Origin: UBA1151 sp963579925
GTDB lineage: Bacteria; Chloroflexota; Dehalococcoidia; Lucifugimonadales; Lucifugimonadaceae
NCBI GenBank assembly: GCA_963579925.1
Contig: CAUZJA010000054.1
Span: forward strand, 1 to 13,929
Length of the DNA stretch: 13,929 nt
Reading direction: 5' to 3'
Of this stretch, positions 6,610 to 12,815 are shown piece after piece. Within the stretch, counting starts at the first letter, position 1, and each line of letters starts with the position of its first letter. A program made the position numbers and the translations under genes. A model generated the notes under the pieces. It ran no database searches. It had not been told where the DNA came from and saw only the letters and a list, made by a program, of their open reading frames with translations.

Positions 6610-7555
6610 GAACTTGATGAGATTCATCAGCCGCAAGCGACGAGTCGTGGCCGTAGTTGGCGTATCAGCGATCATGATCGCAGCGGTTGCTTGCAGTGAT
6701 GCAGAGGTTTCACAGACCGAGGTGAATGACTTGGTCAGCACGGCCATCAGCGAACTTACGCAGATTCCCAGCGTTGAAGGCTCACAGAGTTCACCGGTGA
6801 TCGCTGTTTCAAACATCGGCGAGTCGTTGCCTCCCGTTCGGACGGATGGGTTTGCACAGTCGTTCGCATCAACAGCAATTGGCAACCAGCAGACCGGATT
6901 CTGGGTAGACGGGTTTGGCTCGCTCGATATTGAGCCAGACATCGCCACTCTGAGCGTTGGCGTTGAAGCTCGAGAGGCCACTGTGAGTGAGGCCCGAGAA
7001 GCCGCGGCGCAGGGACTTCAAAGTGTCATCGATGCTGTGAAGGCTCAGGGCGTAGGTGATGATGACATTGAGACATCGTCATTCAGAATCCAGCCGCAGA
7101 CCGTATACAGGGAAGTGCGTGACTTGAATGGCACCTACAACCAGCCTGAAATCATTGGGTACATCGTCACCAACCAGTTCTCGGTGACCATCCGTGACCT
7201 GGACAAGGTTGGAGACGTTGTCGACTCCGCAGCAGATGAGGCGGGCGACCTGGTTCGCATCAACAGCATCAGCTTTGGCGTAGACAACCCCACACAGTAC
7301 GGCGAGGAGTTGAGGCAGTTGGCCGCGATTGACGCACAGGCCAAGGCTCAGATCTACGCTGACACACTTGGCGTATCTGTAGGGCAACTCCTGTTCCTCA
7401 GCGAGTCTGGCAGTTCCGCTCCCAGCGTATCCATCCCGGAAACCGTGTTCGCCTCTGCAAGCGCTGATTTTGCTAAGACATCAACGCCCATCTTCGCCGG
7501 GGACTCAACCCTTACGGCGCGAGTCCAGGCAGTCTTCGCAATCGCCAACCCGTAA
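6608..7555 (+). CDS. SIMPL-domain (DUF541) lipoprotein
   Basis: From the ATG at 6608 the product has 315 residues. A basic N-terminus (FISRKRR), a hydrophobic stretch and AVAC with Cys29 form a lipoprotein signal, although Ala at -3 of the lipobox is less common than Leu. An earlier in-frame ATG at 6518 would bury the signal peptide 30 residues in, so I reject it. After a Ser/Thr-rich spacer, the SIMPL domain begins at GFGSLDIEPDIATLSVGVEA and continues with GVGDDDIETSSFRIQPQTVY, IIGYIVTNQFSVTIRDLDKVG and AAIDAQAKAQIYADTLGVSVG, all typical of the family. SIMPL proteins are envelope proteins of poorly defined role; some relatives are implicated in stress or signalling complexes. The gene sits 190 bases after the anti-sigma gene and ends at a strong terminator, suggesting one transcription unit with it. 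Confidence 0.9.
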   Translation: MNLMRFISRKRRVVAVVGVSAIMIAAVACSDAEVSQTEVNDLVSTAISELTQIPSVEGSQSSPVIAVSNIGESLPPVRTDGFAQSFASTAIGNQQTGFWVDGFGSLDIEPDIATLSVGVEAREATVSEAREAAAQGLQSVIDAVKAQGVGDDDIETSSFRIQPQTVYREVRDLNGTYNQPEIIGYIVTNQFSVTIRDLDKVGDVVDSAADEAGDLVRINSISFGVDNPTQYGEELRQLAAIDAQAKAQIYADTLGVSVGQLLFLSESGSSAPSVSIPETVFASASADFAKTSTPIFAGDSTLTARVQAVFAIANP

Positions 7556-7559
7556 GACA

Positions 7560-7605
7560 ATTCGATGAGTATCGAATGCTAACTCCGCCTTGCGGGCGGG
7601 CAGTT
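7560..7605. other. Two tandem hairpins after the SIMPL stop codon
   Basis: ATTCGAT (7560-7566) and ATCGAAT (7571-7577) form a perfect 7-bp stem with loop GAGT. Next, AACT-CCGCC (7581-7589) pairs with GGCGG (7595-7599) and AGTT (7602-7605) across a 2-nt bulge. With the terminator that follows, three stems stand in a row within about 85 bases. They may protect the mRNA 3' end or block antisense transcription. Confidence 0.4.
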
Positions 7606-7613
7606 GGAAGATG

Positions 7614-7643
7614 GAGGCGCTCTCTATTGGGAGCGCCTCTTTT
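7614..7643 (+). terminator. Rho-independent terminator closing the sigma/anti-sigma/SIMPL unit
   Basis: GAGGCGCTC (7614-7622) pairs perfectly with GAGCGCCTC (7631-7639). Two further pairs inside give about eleven pairs with a TATT loop, followed by TTTT (7640-7643). This is a classic intrinsic terminator, and it separates the SIMPL gene from the promoter of the dcd-rib operon. Confidence 0.88.
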
Positions 7644-7655
7644 CACGTCTACGCG

Positions 7656-7684
7656 TTGTTGCGCATCAAGTACCCGACTACAAT
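7656..7684 (+). promoter_or_regulatory. Sigma-70-like promoter for the dcd-rib operon
   Basis: TTGTTG (7656-7661) and TACAAT (7679-7684) are separated by exactly 17 bases; the -10 matches TATAAT at five of six positions. Transcription would begin near 7690, about 35 bases before the dcd ATG. Its position just after a terminator and before six tightly packed same-strand genes makes it the likely main operon promoter. Confidence 0.65.
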
Positions 7685-7724
7685 CCGGTGCAGGCATTGC
7701 GTTAAACGACCCTGAATTTCAGAG

Positions 7725-8315
7725 ATGGGCCAGAAATTGGTACTAAGTGACCGATCCATTAAAGAAGCGTTGGCAGAAGGCCGCATCATGATTGAGCCGC
7801 TGGATGAAAGCGATATCCAGCCTGCGAGCGTTGACCTACACCTTGGACGAACGCTGCTGGCGTTCACGAATTCTCGGAGGCCATACGTGGATCTTCGAGA
7901 GGACGTTGCTGATCTGACTGAAGAGCTTCTACTGGAAGATGATGATCCGTTCATGCTGCATCCGGGTGAGTTCATTCTGGGTAGCACCACGGAGACGATT
8001 CACCTACCCAACGATCTGGTGGCCAGCCTTGAGGGCAAGAGCTCACTGGGCCGTGTTGGACTGGTTATCCACTCCACTGCCGGTTATGTTGATCCTGGAT
8101 GGCAGGGAACGCTAACGTTGGAACTGACGAACGTCTCCCGGTTGCCAATTACGCTCTACTACGGGATGCGAATAGGCCAAATATCTTTCCAGCGCATGAC
8201 TACGCCGGTTGACCGGCCTTACGGCTCCAAGGAGCTTGGTAGCCGCTACTTTGGTTCAAGCGGCCCAACTGCCACCCGAATGCACCTCGACTTCGACGAG
8301 AAGCGCGCCCGCTAG
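7725..8315 (+). CDS. dcd: dCTP deaminase, possibly bifunctional (dCTP to dUMP)
   Basis: This 196-residue protein belongs to the trimeric dCTP deaminase/dUTPase family, which supplies dUTP or dUMP for thymidylate synthesis. Conserved parts are PASVDLHLG (33-41), LEGKSSLGRVGL (102-113) with substrate-binding Ser and Arg, HSTAGYVDPGWQG (116-128), TLELTN with catalytic Glu133, and the C-terminal RPYGSKELGSRYFG lid that closes on triphosphate. The TAGYVDPG form resembles the bifunctional dCTP deaminase-dUTPases of Mycobacterium and Methanocaldococcus, whereas the E. coli-type monofunctional enzyme has TAHRIDPG. The bifunctional reading is therefore favoured but is inference. The ATG has only a weak CAGAG before it. 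dcd is first in the operon, 21 bases ahead of ribD; no direct metabolic link to riboflavin synthesis is known to me. Confidence 0.95.
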   Translation: MGQKLVLSDRSIKEALAEGRIMIEPLDESDIQPASVDLHLGRTLLAFTNSRRPYVDLREDVADLTEELLLEDDDPFMLHPGEFILGSTTETIHLPNDLVASLEGKSSLGRVGLVIHSTAGYVDPGWQGTLTLELTNVSRLPITLYYGMRIGQISFQRMTTPVDRPYGSKELGSRYFGSSGPTATRMHLDFDEKRAR

Positions 8316-8336
8316 GCCGGGTTATTAGTCATATTT

Positions 8337-9461
8337 ATGGACTATATGGAGCGGGCACTAGAACTCGCTGCCCGCGCTGCCGGGATCGTTAGCCCACGGC
8401 CTCCCGTGGGCTGTGTGCTGGTCAACGATGGCCAAATTGTTGGCGAGGGCTTCACAATGCCATCGCCAGGTCCGCATGCCGAAGTCGCTGCGCTGCGTGA
8501 GGCTGGCGGCAAGGCTAAGGGAGCACATGCGTACACAACGCTTGAGCCATGCAACCACTACGGCAACACGCCGCCGTGTACTGATGCGCTGCTCAACGCC
8601 GGGGTTGCTGCGGTAACGATCGCAATTCAGGACCCCGATCCCCGCGTCGATGGCACCGGCATAAGGCGGCTGAGGTCGGCCGGGCTGGAAGTGGATGTGC
8701 CAGAGACCCACGCTGCGAGGGCGTGGGAGTTGATTGAAGGCTTCGCTCGACTCACCAAGACGCGACGACCGCTGGTGGTCGCCAAGTATGCGATGAGTCT
8801 CGACGGCAAGATTGCTACTCGGACGGGGGACTCGCAGTGGATTACGTCTGAGGCGGCGCGCGAACGCGTGCATCGTCAGCGTGCCGAGGTGGACGCTGTG
8901 ATGGTTGGCAGCGGAACGGCACTTGCGGACAACCCGCGGCTCACAGCGCGGCCGGGTGGCGAACTCACGGATATTCCTCGGCCCCGACTGCGTGTCCTCA
9001 TCGATACAGCAGGTCAGATCCCACCGGCGGCCCGCATGTTCTGGGAACCCGGCGCTGTATTGGTTGCGTACGCGATTCGGTCGGAAGACGCGGGGCCGCT
9101 GATAGGCCTGCCAGACAACGTGGAGAAGCTGGAGCTTCCGTCCGGCTACGGCGGCATCGATCTGGTGATGTTGATTGATGAGCTGGGTACACGTGGCATC
9201 GGAACGGTCTTAGTCGAGGGTGGCGGGCGGCTGATTGGCTCGCTGATCGATCTTGATCTTGTCGATAAAGTTGAGGCATATATCGCGCCAGTAGTCATTG
9301 GCGGCGTTGAAGCACCGGGACCGGTGGCTGGTGGCGGTGCTGAGCGGTTGCGAGACGCGCCACGGCTTGAGAGGGTGACGACGCAGTTGCTTGGCATAGA
9401 CACATTGATCACCGGGTATGTACCGGGACACACAGATCACATTCCGGAGACCAATGCATGA
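8337..9461 (+). CDS. ribD: Bifunctional riboflavin biosynthesis deaminase/reductase RibD
   Basis: RibD deaminates and then reduces the pyrimidine intermediate formed from GTP in riboflavin synthesis. The 374-residue protein has both domains. The N-terminal deaminase (about 1-140) carries HAEVAAL with H47 and E49, and EPCNHYGNTPPC with zinc ligands C72 and C81. The reductase (about 145-365) starts PLVVAKYAMSLDGKIATRTGDSQWITSEAAR and contains VMVGSGTALADNPRLTAR and TVLVEGGGRLIGSLI. Two positions deviate from the common motifs: PRPPVG (20-25) where PNPxVG is usual, and GNTPPC where G(K/R)TPPC is usual. The start could be the ATG at 8337 or at 8346; neither has a clear ribosome binding site. Its stop overlaps the next start as ATGA. 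Confidence 0.96.
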   Translation: MDYMERALELAARAAGIVSPRPPVGCVLVNDGQIVGEGFTMPSPGPHAEVAALREAGGKAKGAHAYTTLEPCNHYGNTPPCTDALLNAGVAAVTIAIQDPDPRVDGTGIRRLRSAGLEVDVPETHAARAWELIEGFARLTKTRRPLVVAKYAMSLDGKIATRTGDSQWITSEAARERVHRQRAEVDAVMVGSGTALADNPRLTARPGGELTDIPRPRLRVLIDTAGQIPPAARMFWEPGAVLVAYAIRSEDAGPLIGLPDNVEKLELPSGYGGIDLVMLIDELGTRGIGTVLVEGGGRLIGSLIDLDLVDKVEAYIAPVVIGGVEAPGPVAGGGAERLRDAPRLERVTTQLLGIDTLITGYVPGHTDHIPETNA

Positions 9462-10138
9462 GTCAGGTCTCTTGCCCTAACTGCGATTACGATCTGTCGC
9501 CCGATGCTTCGTTTTGCACCAACTGTGGGGAGACCATCTCAACGTCTCCATCCGACCAGTCGCAAGAATCATCCGATGGCGAGCTGTCATACCCGCCTGA
9601 ACCAGATGACTTCGCAGCACGCGATGTGGACCTAGACGTAATTATCAGCACACCCCGAATAGTGGCGCTCTCAGTGATCTCTGGGGGGCTTTATTTCTTC
9701 TGGTGGATGTACCGAAGCTGGGATTTGCTGCAGGAAGAGACAGGCGAGCAACACTTTCCTATCTGGCATTCCTTGACTCAATTGGTTCCCATGTACGGTT
9801 TGTACAAAATCCTTGACCATGTCTCCATAATTCAGCTGCTCAGATCTCATGTGGGCACACCGACCGCCTTAAATCCATCGACAGTTGTCACCATTCAAGC
9901 CGTCATCTGGCTCTTAGTTTTTATGTCTTTTGGCGTATCGCCCGGCGTTTCACTGATTCTCATTATGATCGGTACGGCCATGGCGACGGTAATCGTGGTC
10001 TGGTCTCAGCAAGCCCTTAACGAGTACTGGAGATACAGTCGAGGCGATGAAGTTGAGGAAGCGCCCATTGGTGCGGGTGAAGTCCTTCTCACTATCCTTG
10101 GCGCGGTGTTCTGGATCTTCGCGATTGTGGACCTGTAA
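9458..10138 (+). CDS. Zinc-ribbon membrane protein (DUF4234-like) inside the riboflavin operon
   Basis: The 226-residue product starts with a zinc ribbon (C6, C9, C20, C23; CPNC and CTNC) of the kind common at the front of small bacterial membrane proteins. An acidic Ser-rich linker follows, then a membrane domain. STPRIVALSVISGGLYFFWWMYRSWDLL (about 64-91) resembles the start of DUF4234 proteins. Further hydrophobic segments lie near 100-122, 142-160, 163-182 and at the C-terminus (about 206-226). The ATG overlaps the ribD stop in ATGA, and GGAG (9446-9449) eight bases upstream supports the start. The overlap implies translational coupling with ribD. Function is unknown. A membrane role linked to flavins is possible from context only; there is no match to known riboflavin transporters (RibU, RibM, RibXY) that I can see. 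Confidence 0.85.
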   Translation: MSQVSCPNCDYDLSPDASFCTNCGETISTSPSDQSQESSDGELSYPPEPDDFAARDVDLDVIISTPRIVALSVISGGLYFFWWMYRSWDLLQEETGEQHFPIWHSLTQLVPMYGLYKILDHVSIIQLLRSHVGTPTALNPSTVVTIQAVIWLLVFMSFGVSPGVSLILIMIGTAMATVIVVWSQQALNEYWRYSRGDEVEEAPIGAGEVLLTILGAVFWIFAIVDL

Positions 10139-10227
10139 TAGGCGCCACGATTGAGAGAGCGATGGCTAAACTGCCAGGTCCTATCAAGCTAATCTCGCCC
10201 ACTCCTATTCCCGTAGCGGTTGTGATG

Positions 10228-10240
10228 CGCGAGAATCGCG
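10228..10240 (+). promoter_or_regulatory. Small hairpin at the ribosome binding position of ribE
   Basis: CGCGA (10228-10232) and TCGCG (10236-10240) form a perfect 5-bp stem with a GAA loop, ending three bases before the ribE ATG. No Shine-Dalgarno sequence is present here. The hairpin could limit or position initiation. The 105-base gap before ribE contains no FMN-riboswitch-like sequence. Confidence 0.3.
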
Positions 10241-10243
10241 GCC

Positions 10244-10840
10244 ATGTTCAGCGGAATAGTTGAAGAACTGGGTGAAGTCGTCTTGTTCGATGGCGAAAGG
10301 CTTGAGATAAAAGCCACGGAAGTGCTGCAGGAGCTTGAGGTCTCTGAGAGCATCAACGTTAGTGGCGCGTGCCTAACCGTAATTGAGTCGCTTGAGGGCG
10401 GTTTTGTGGTCGAAGTGGTTCCGGAGACAGTCCTGCGAACAAATTTCAGTGATCTTGCTACCGGCGGGAAGGTGAATCTGGAGCGGTCGCTGCGTTTTGG
10501 TGGCCGCGTGGGCGGGCACATCGTCCAAGGTCACGTAGATGGACTGGCCGAACTTCTCTCGGTCGACGATGACGGGAACTCGATCCGTATCTGGTTGAAG
10601 CCGCCTGAATCTATAATGAAGTACATCGTTGAGAAGGGGTTCATTGGCCTGGACGGCATCAGCCTGACGGTAGTGGACGTAACCGATGATACCTTCTCAG
10701 TGGCGATTATTCCTTACACCCGTGAACACACCACGCTGGGTGAACGACATCCCGGCGATAGCGTGAACATAGAAGTCGACATCACAGCCAAATACCTTGA
10801 AAAGCTTGCCAAGCCGCACGCAGATGCCAACTCTGCCTAA
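10244..10840 (+). CDS. ribE: Riboflavin synthase, alpha subunit
   Basis: Riboflavin synthase dismutates two molecules of 6,7-dimethyl-8-ribityllumazine to riboflavin and the pyrimidine substrate of RibH. The 198-residue protein has the expected tandem of two lumazine-binding barrels. The first starts with MFSGIVEELGEV and includes SINVSGACLTV and LERSLRFGGRVGGHIVQGHVDG. The second includes KGFIGLDGISLTVVDV and IPYTREHTTLG, with a closing helix DITAKYLEKLAK. Length and N-terminus match the family exactly, which fixes the start although no ribosome binding site is visible. It is the enzyme that ends the pathway and is encoded between the zinc-ribbon membrane protein and ribBA. The symbol follows the ribE usage; E. 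coli calls the same enzyme ribC. Confidence 0.96.
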   Translation: MFSGIVEELGEVVLFDGERLEIKATEVLQELEVSESINVSGACLTVIESLEGGFVVEVVPETVLRTNFSDLATGGKVNLERSLRFGGRVGGHIVQGHVDGLAELLSVDDDGNSIRIWLKPPESIMKYIVEKGFIGLDGISLTVVDVTDDTFSVAIIPYTREHTTLGERHPGDSVNIEVDITAKYLEKLAKPHADANSA

Positions 10841-10860
10841 CCTTCAGGACCACTACACCC

Positions 10861-12111
10861 TTGTCTGAGAACAGTTCCCCCTCTCCTATTGAGGCCGTTG
10901 AAATCGCCATTCAGGCGTACCGCAAAGGCCAGATGGTCATCATTGTTGATGACGAAGATCGCGAGAACGAGGGCGATTTCGCGATGGCGGCGGACGCGGT
11001 CACACCAGAGGCGATCAACTTCATGGCGACCGTTGGCCGTGGACTGATCTGTATCTCCATGGAGGGGCGTCGGCTCGATGAGCTTGATCTCCCGATGATG
11101 GTGCAGGAGAACACTGCCCGATTGGGAACTGCGTTCACGGTTTCAGTGGATGCTACGGATGGCATAACCACGGGTATTTCGGCTTTCGACCGTGCACACA
11201 CTGTGAAGGTACTAATCAATGAAGAGTCTGGTCCCAAGGCCCTGGCTCGGCCAGGTCATATCTTTCCACTTCGTTATGCAGAAGGCGGCGTACTTGTACG
11301 GGCCGGACAGACTGAGGCATCGGTCGATCTCGCCAAGCTTTCGGGGCGTTACCCGGCCGGAATAATCTGTGAAATCATGGGCCCCAACGGCGATATGGCG
11401 CGCATGCCGGCACTTGAGGTGATCGCTTCTGAACATGGAATCCCAATCGTCACTGTTGCTGACCTGATTGAATACCGGTTCCAACATGAGAACTTGATCG
11501 AGCGGGTCGCTGAGGCTCGCATCCCAACGGAGCACGGTGAGTTCCAGGCTTATGCGTATCGGAGCGGCGTTGACCCCGCAGAGCACATAGCGCTGGTGAT
11601 GGGCGATATTGATGCAGACGAGGCGATCACCGTGCGGGTGCATTCAGAGTGCCTCACCGGCGATGTGTTTGGCAGCTTGCGTTGTGACTGTGGTGATCAG
11701 GCTGATCAAGCTCTGAAGCAGATTGGCGAAGCTGGCACCGGAGTATTTCTTTACATGCGACAAGAGGGCCGGGGCATTGGCCTGGTCAACAAACTGAAGG
11801 CGTACCAGCTTCAGGACGAAGGCTTGGACACAGTGGAGGCCAATGAGAAGCTTGGGTTCCACATGGACCTTCGTCACTACGGTGTTGGTGCTCAAATTCT
11901 CGCGGACGTAGGCGTTGGCAAGTTCAAGATCCTCACCAACAACCCCCGCAAAATGGTGGGGCTCAAAGGCTATGGTCTCGAGATCACCGAACAGCTGCCT
12001 CTTGAAATCGAGCCAAACCCAGAGAACCTGGACTATCTGACTACGAAGAAGCGCCGGATGGGGCATCTCCTTGAATTCCCGGAAGTGGAATCTGAGGCAT
12101 CAGACAGCTAG
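10861..12111 (+). CDS. ribBA: Bifunctional 3,4-dihydroxy-2-butanone-4-phosphate synthase / GTP cyclohydrolase II
   Basis: This fusion makes both starting blocks of riboflavin: DHBP from ribulose 5-phosphate and the pyrimidine from GTP. The 416 residues divide into DHBP synthase (about 8-205), with VDDEDRENEGDF (29-40), TAFTVSVDATDGITTG (90-105), RPGHIFPL with H133 and ICEIM with E171, and GTP cyclohydrolase II (about 215-400), with RVHSECLTGDVFGSLRCDCG carrying zinc ligands C264, C275 and C277, YMRQEGRGIGL (299-308), DTVEAN and LTNNPRK. The start must be TTG: no ATG or GTG in frame lies between the ribE stop and the first conserved residues. AGGA at 10846-10849 is a poorly spaced ribosome binding site. 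Only 20 bases separate it from ribE, and the stop touches the ribH ATG directly. Confidence 0.96.
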   Translation: MSENSSPSPIEAVEIAIQAYRKGQMVIIVDDEDRENEGDFAMAADAVTPEAINFMATVGRGLICISMEGRRLDELDLPMMVQENTARLGTAFTVSVDATDGITTGISAFDRAHTVKVLINEESGPKALARPGHIFPLRYAEGGVLVRAGQTEASVDLAKLSGRYPAGIICEIMGPNGDMARMPALEVIASEHGIPIVTVADLIEYRFQHENLIERVAEARIPTEHGEFQAYAYRSGVDPAEHIALVMGDIDADEAITVRVHSECLTGDVFGSLRCDCGDQADQALKQIGEAGTGVFLYMRQEGRGIGLVNKLKAYQLQDEGLDTVEANEKLGFHMDLRHYGVGAQILADVGVGKFKILTNNPRKMVGLKGYGLEITEQLPLEIEPNPENLDYLTTKKRRMGHLLEFPEVESEASDS

Positions 12112-12594
12112 ATGTCAGTAACTGAAGTTCAGGGCCACCACGATGGCTCAAGCCTGCGCATCGGTATCGCCACAGCGCGATTCAACGAGTTCGTGACCGA
12201 GCAGCTTTTGGATGGCACTCTCACGCGCTTGCGAGAGCTTGGCGTGAAAGATGAGAACGTTGTTGTTGCGCGTGTGCCGGGCTCATTTGAGTTAGCCACA
12301 GCGGCACGACAGATGGCATCAACCAATGGCAACGATATGGACGCCGTCATATGCCTGGGCGTGGTGATCAATGGAGAGACTGCTCATTTTGAACACGTAG
12401 CTGCGGGCGCAACATCCGGAGTTTCAGCCGTGCAGGCTGAAACCGGCAAACCAGTTATCTTTGGCGTTCTCACCACGTACACGACTGATCAGGCGGTGGA
12501 CCGCGCCGACCCGGGTCGACAGAACGTAGGCGGCGAGTACGCCGAAGCAGCCGTTGAGATGGCGAACTTGCGCAGGACGCTGGCTGACCTTTAG
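12112..12594 (+). CDS. ribH: 6,7-dimethyl-8-ribityllumazine synthase
   Basis: RibH condenses the RibD product (after dephosphorylation) with DHBP to give lumazine, and normally forms pentamers or 60-mers. The 160-residue protein is of family length. Expected residues are present: F24 in ARFN, E60 in VPGSFEL, H92 in GETAHFEHV, and R131 in DQAVDRA. Two conserved positions are changed: the usual IRG before the TxHF motif reads ING (N87), and the usual NKG after the RA motif reads NVG (V139). The second aligns with the substrate-contacting Lys135 of the B. subtilis enzyme, as I recall it. The ATG follows the ribBA TAG without a gap, so translation is probably coupled. The gene closes the operon. 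Confidence 0.95.
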   Translation: MSVTEVQGHHDGSSLRIGIATARFNEFVTEQLLDGTLTRLRELGVKDENVVVARVPGSFELATAARQMASTNGNDMDAVICLGVVINGETAHFEHVAAGATSGVSAVQAETGKPVIFGVLTTYTTDQAVDRADPGRQNVGGEYAEAAVEMANLRRTLADL

Positions 12595-12596
12595 AG

Positions 12597-12618
12597 GTGC
12601 CTGCCGCACGGGCACTTT
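12597..12618 (+). terminator. Weak terminator-like hairpin after ribH
   Basis: GTGCC (12597-12601) pairs with GGCAC (12611-12615) and is followed by TTT only. It lies two bases past the ribH stop. Stem and T-run are both short, so this is a marginal terminator; transcription might continue. Confidence 0.35.
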
Positions 12619-12815
12619 GAGCAGCCGTGTGGTCGAATTCACACCAGCGCGCGGCCCCACTATGTCAACGTTCAGATAAGTCAACGCGTTGTGCACGCCG
12701 CCCCACCACTTGACGTCTATAGGAGCATCTGTGACCTTTTCTTGGCATTTCGGCCTCCCTTCATGAGAGCCCAGTTTCCAACTTTCAACTGGACTCGTTT
12801 GAGGGGGGCAGGTCA
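12619..12815. other. Non-coding stretch before the truncated lipoprotein
   Basis: No supported gene is present in these 197 bases. GTCAACG occurs twice (12664-12670 and 12680-12686, 16 bases apart), and the second copy overlaps the perfect palindrome CAACGCGTTG (12682-12691). These could be regulator sites. No signal peptide or lipoprotein start that would complete the following gene is found in any forward frame. Confidence 0.4.

Noticed and set aside
10225..10263. Twelve-codon upstream frame overlapping the ribE start
   Set aside because: No ribosome binding site and it overlaps a small hairpin; likely incidental.
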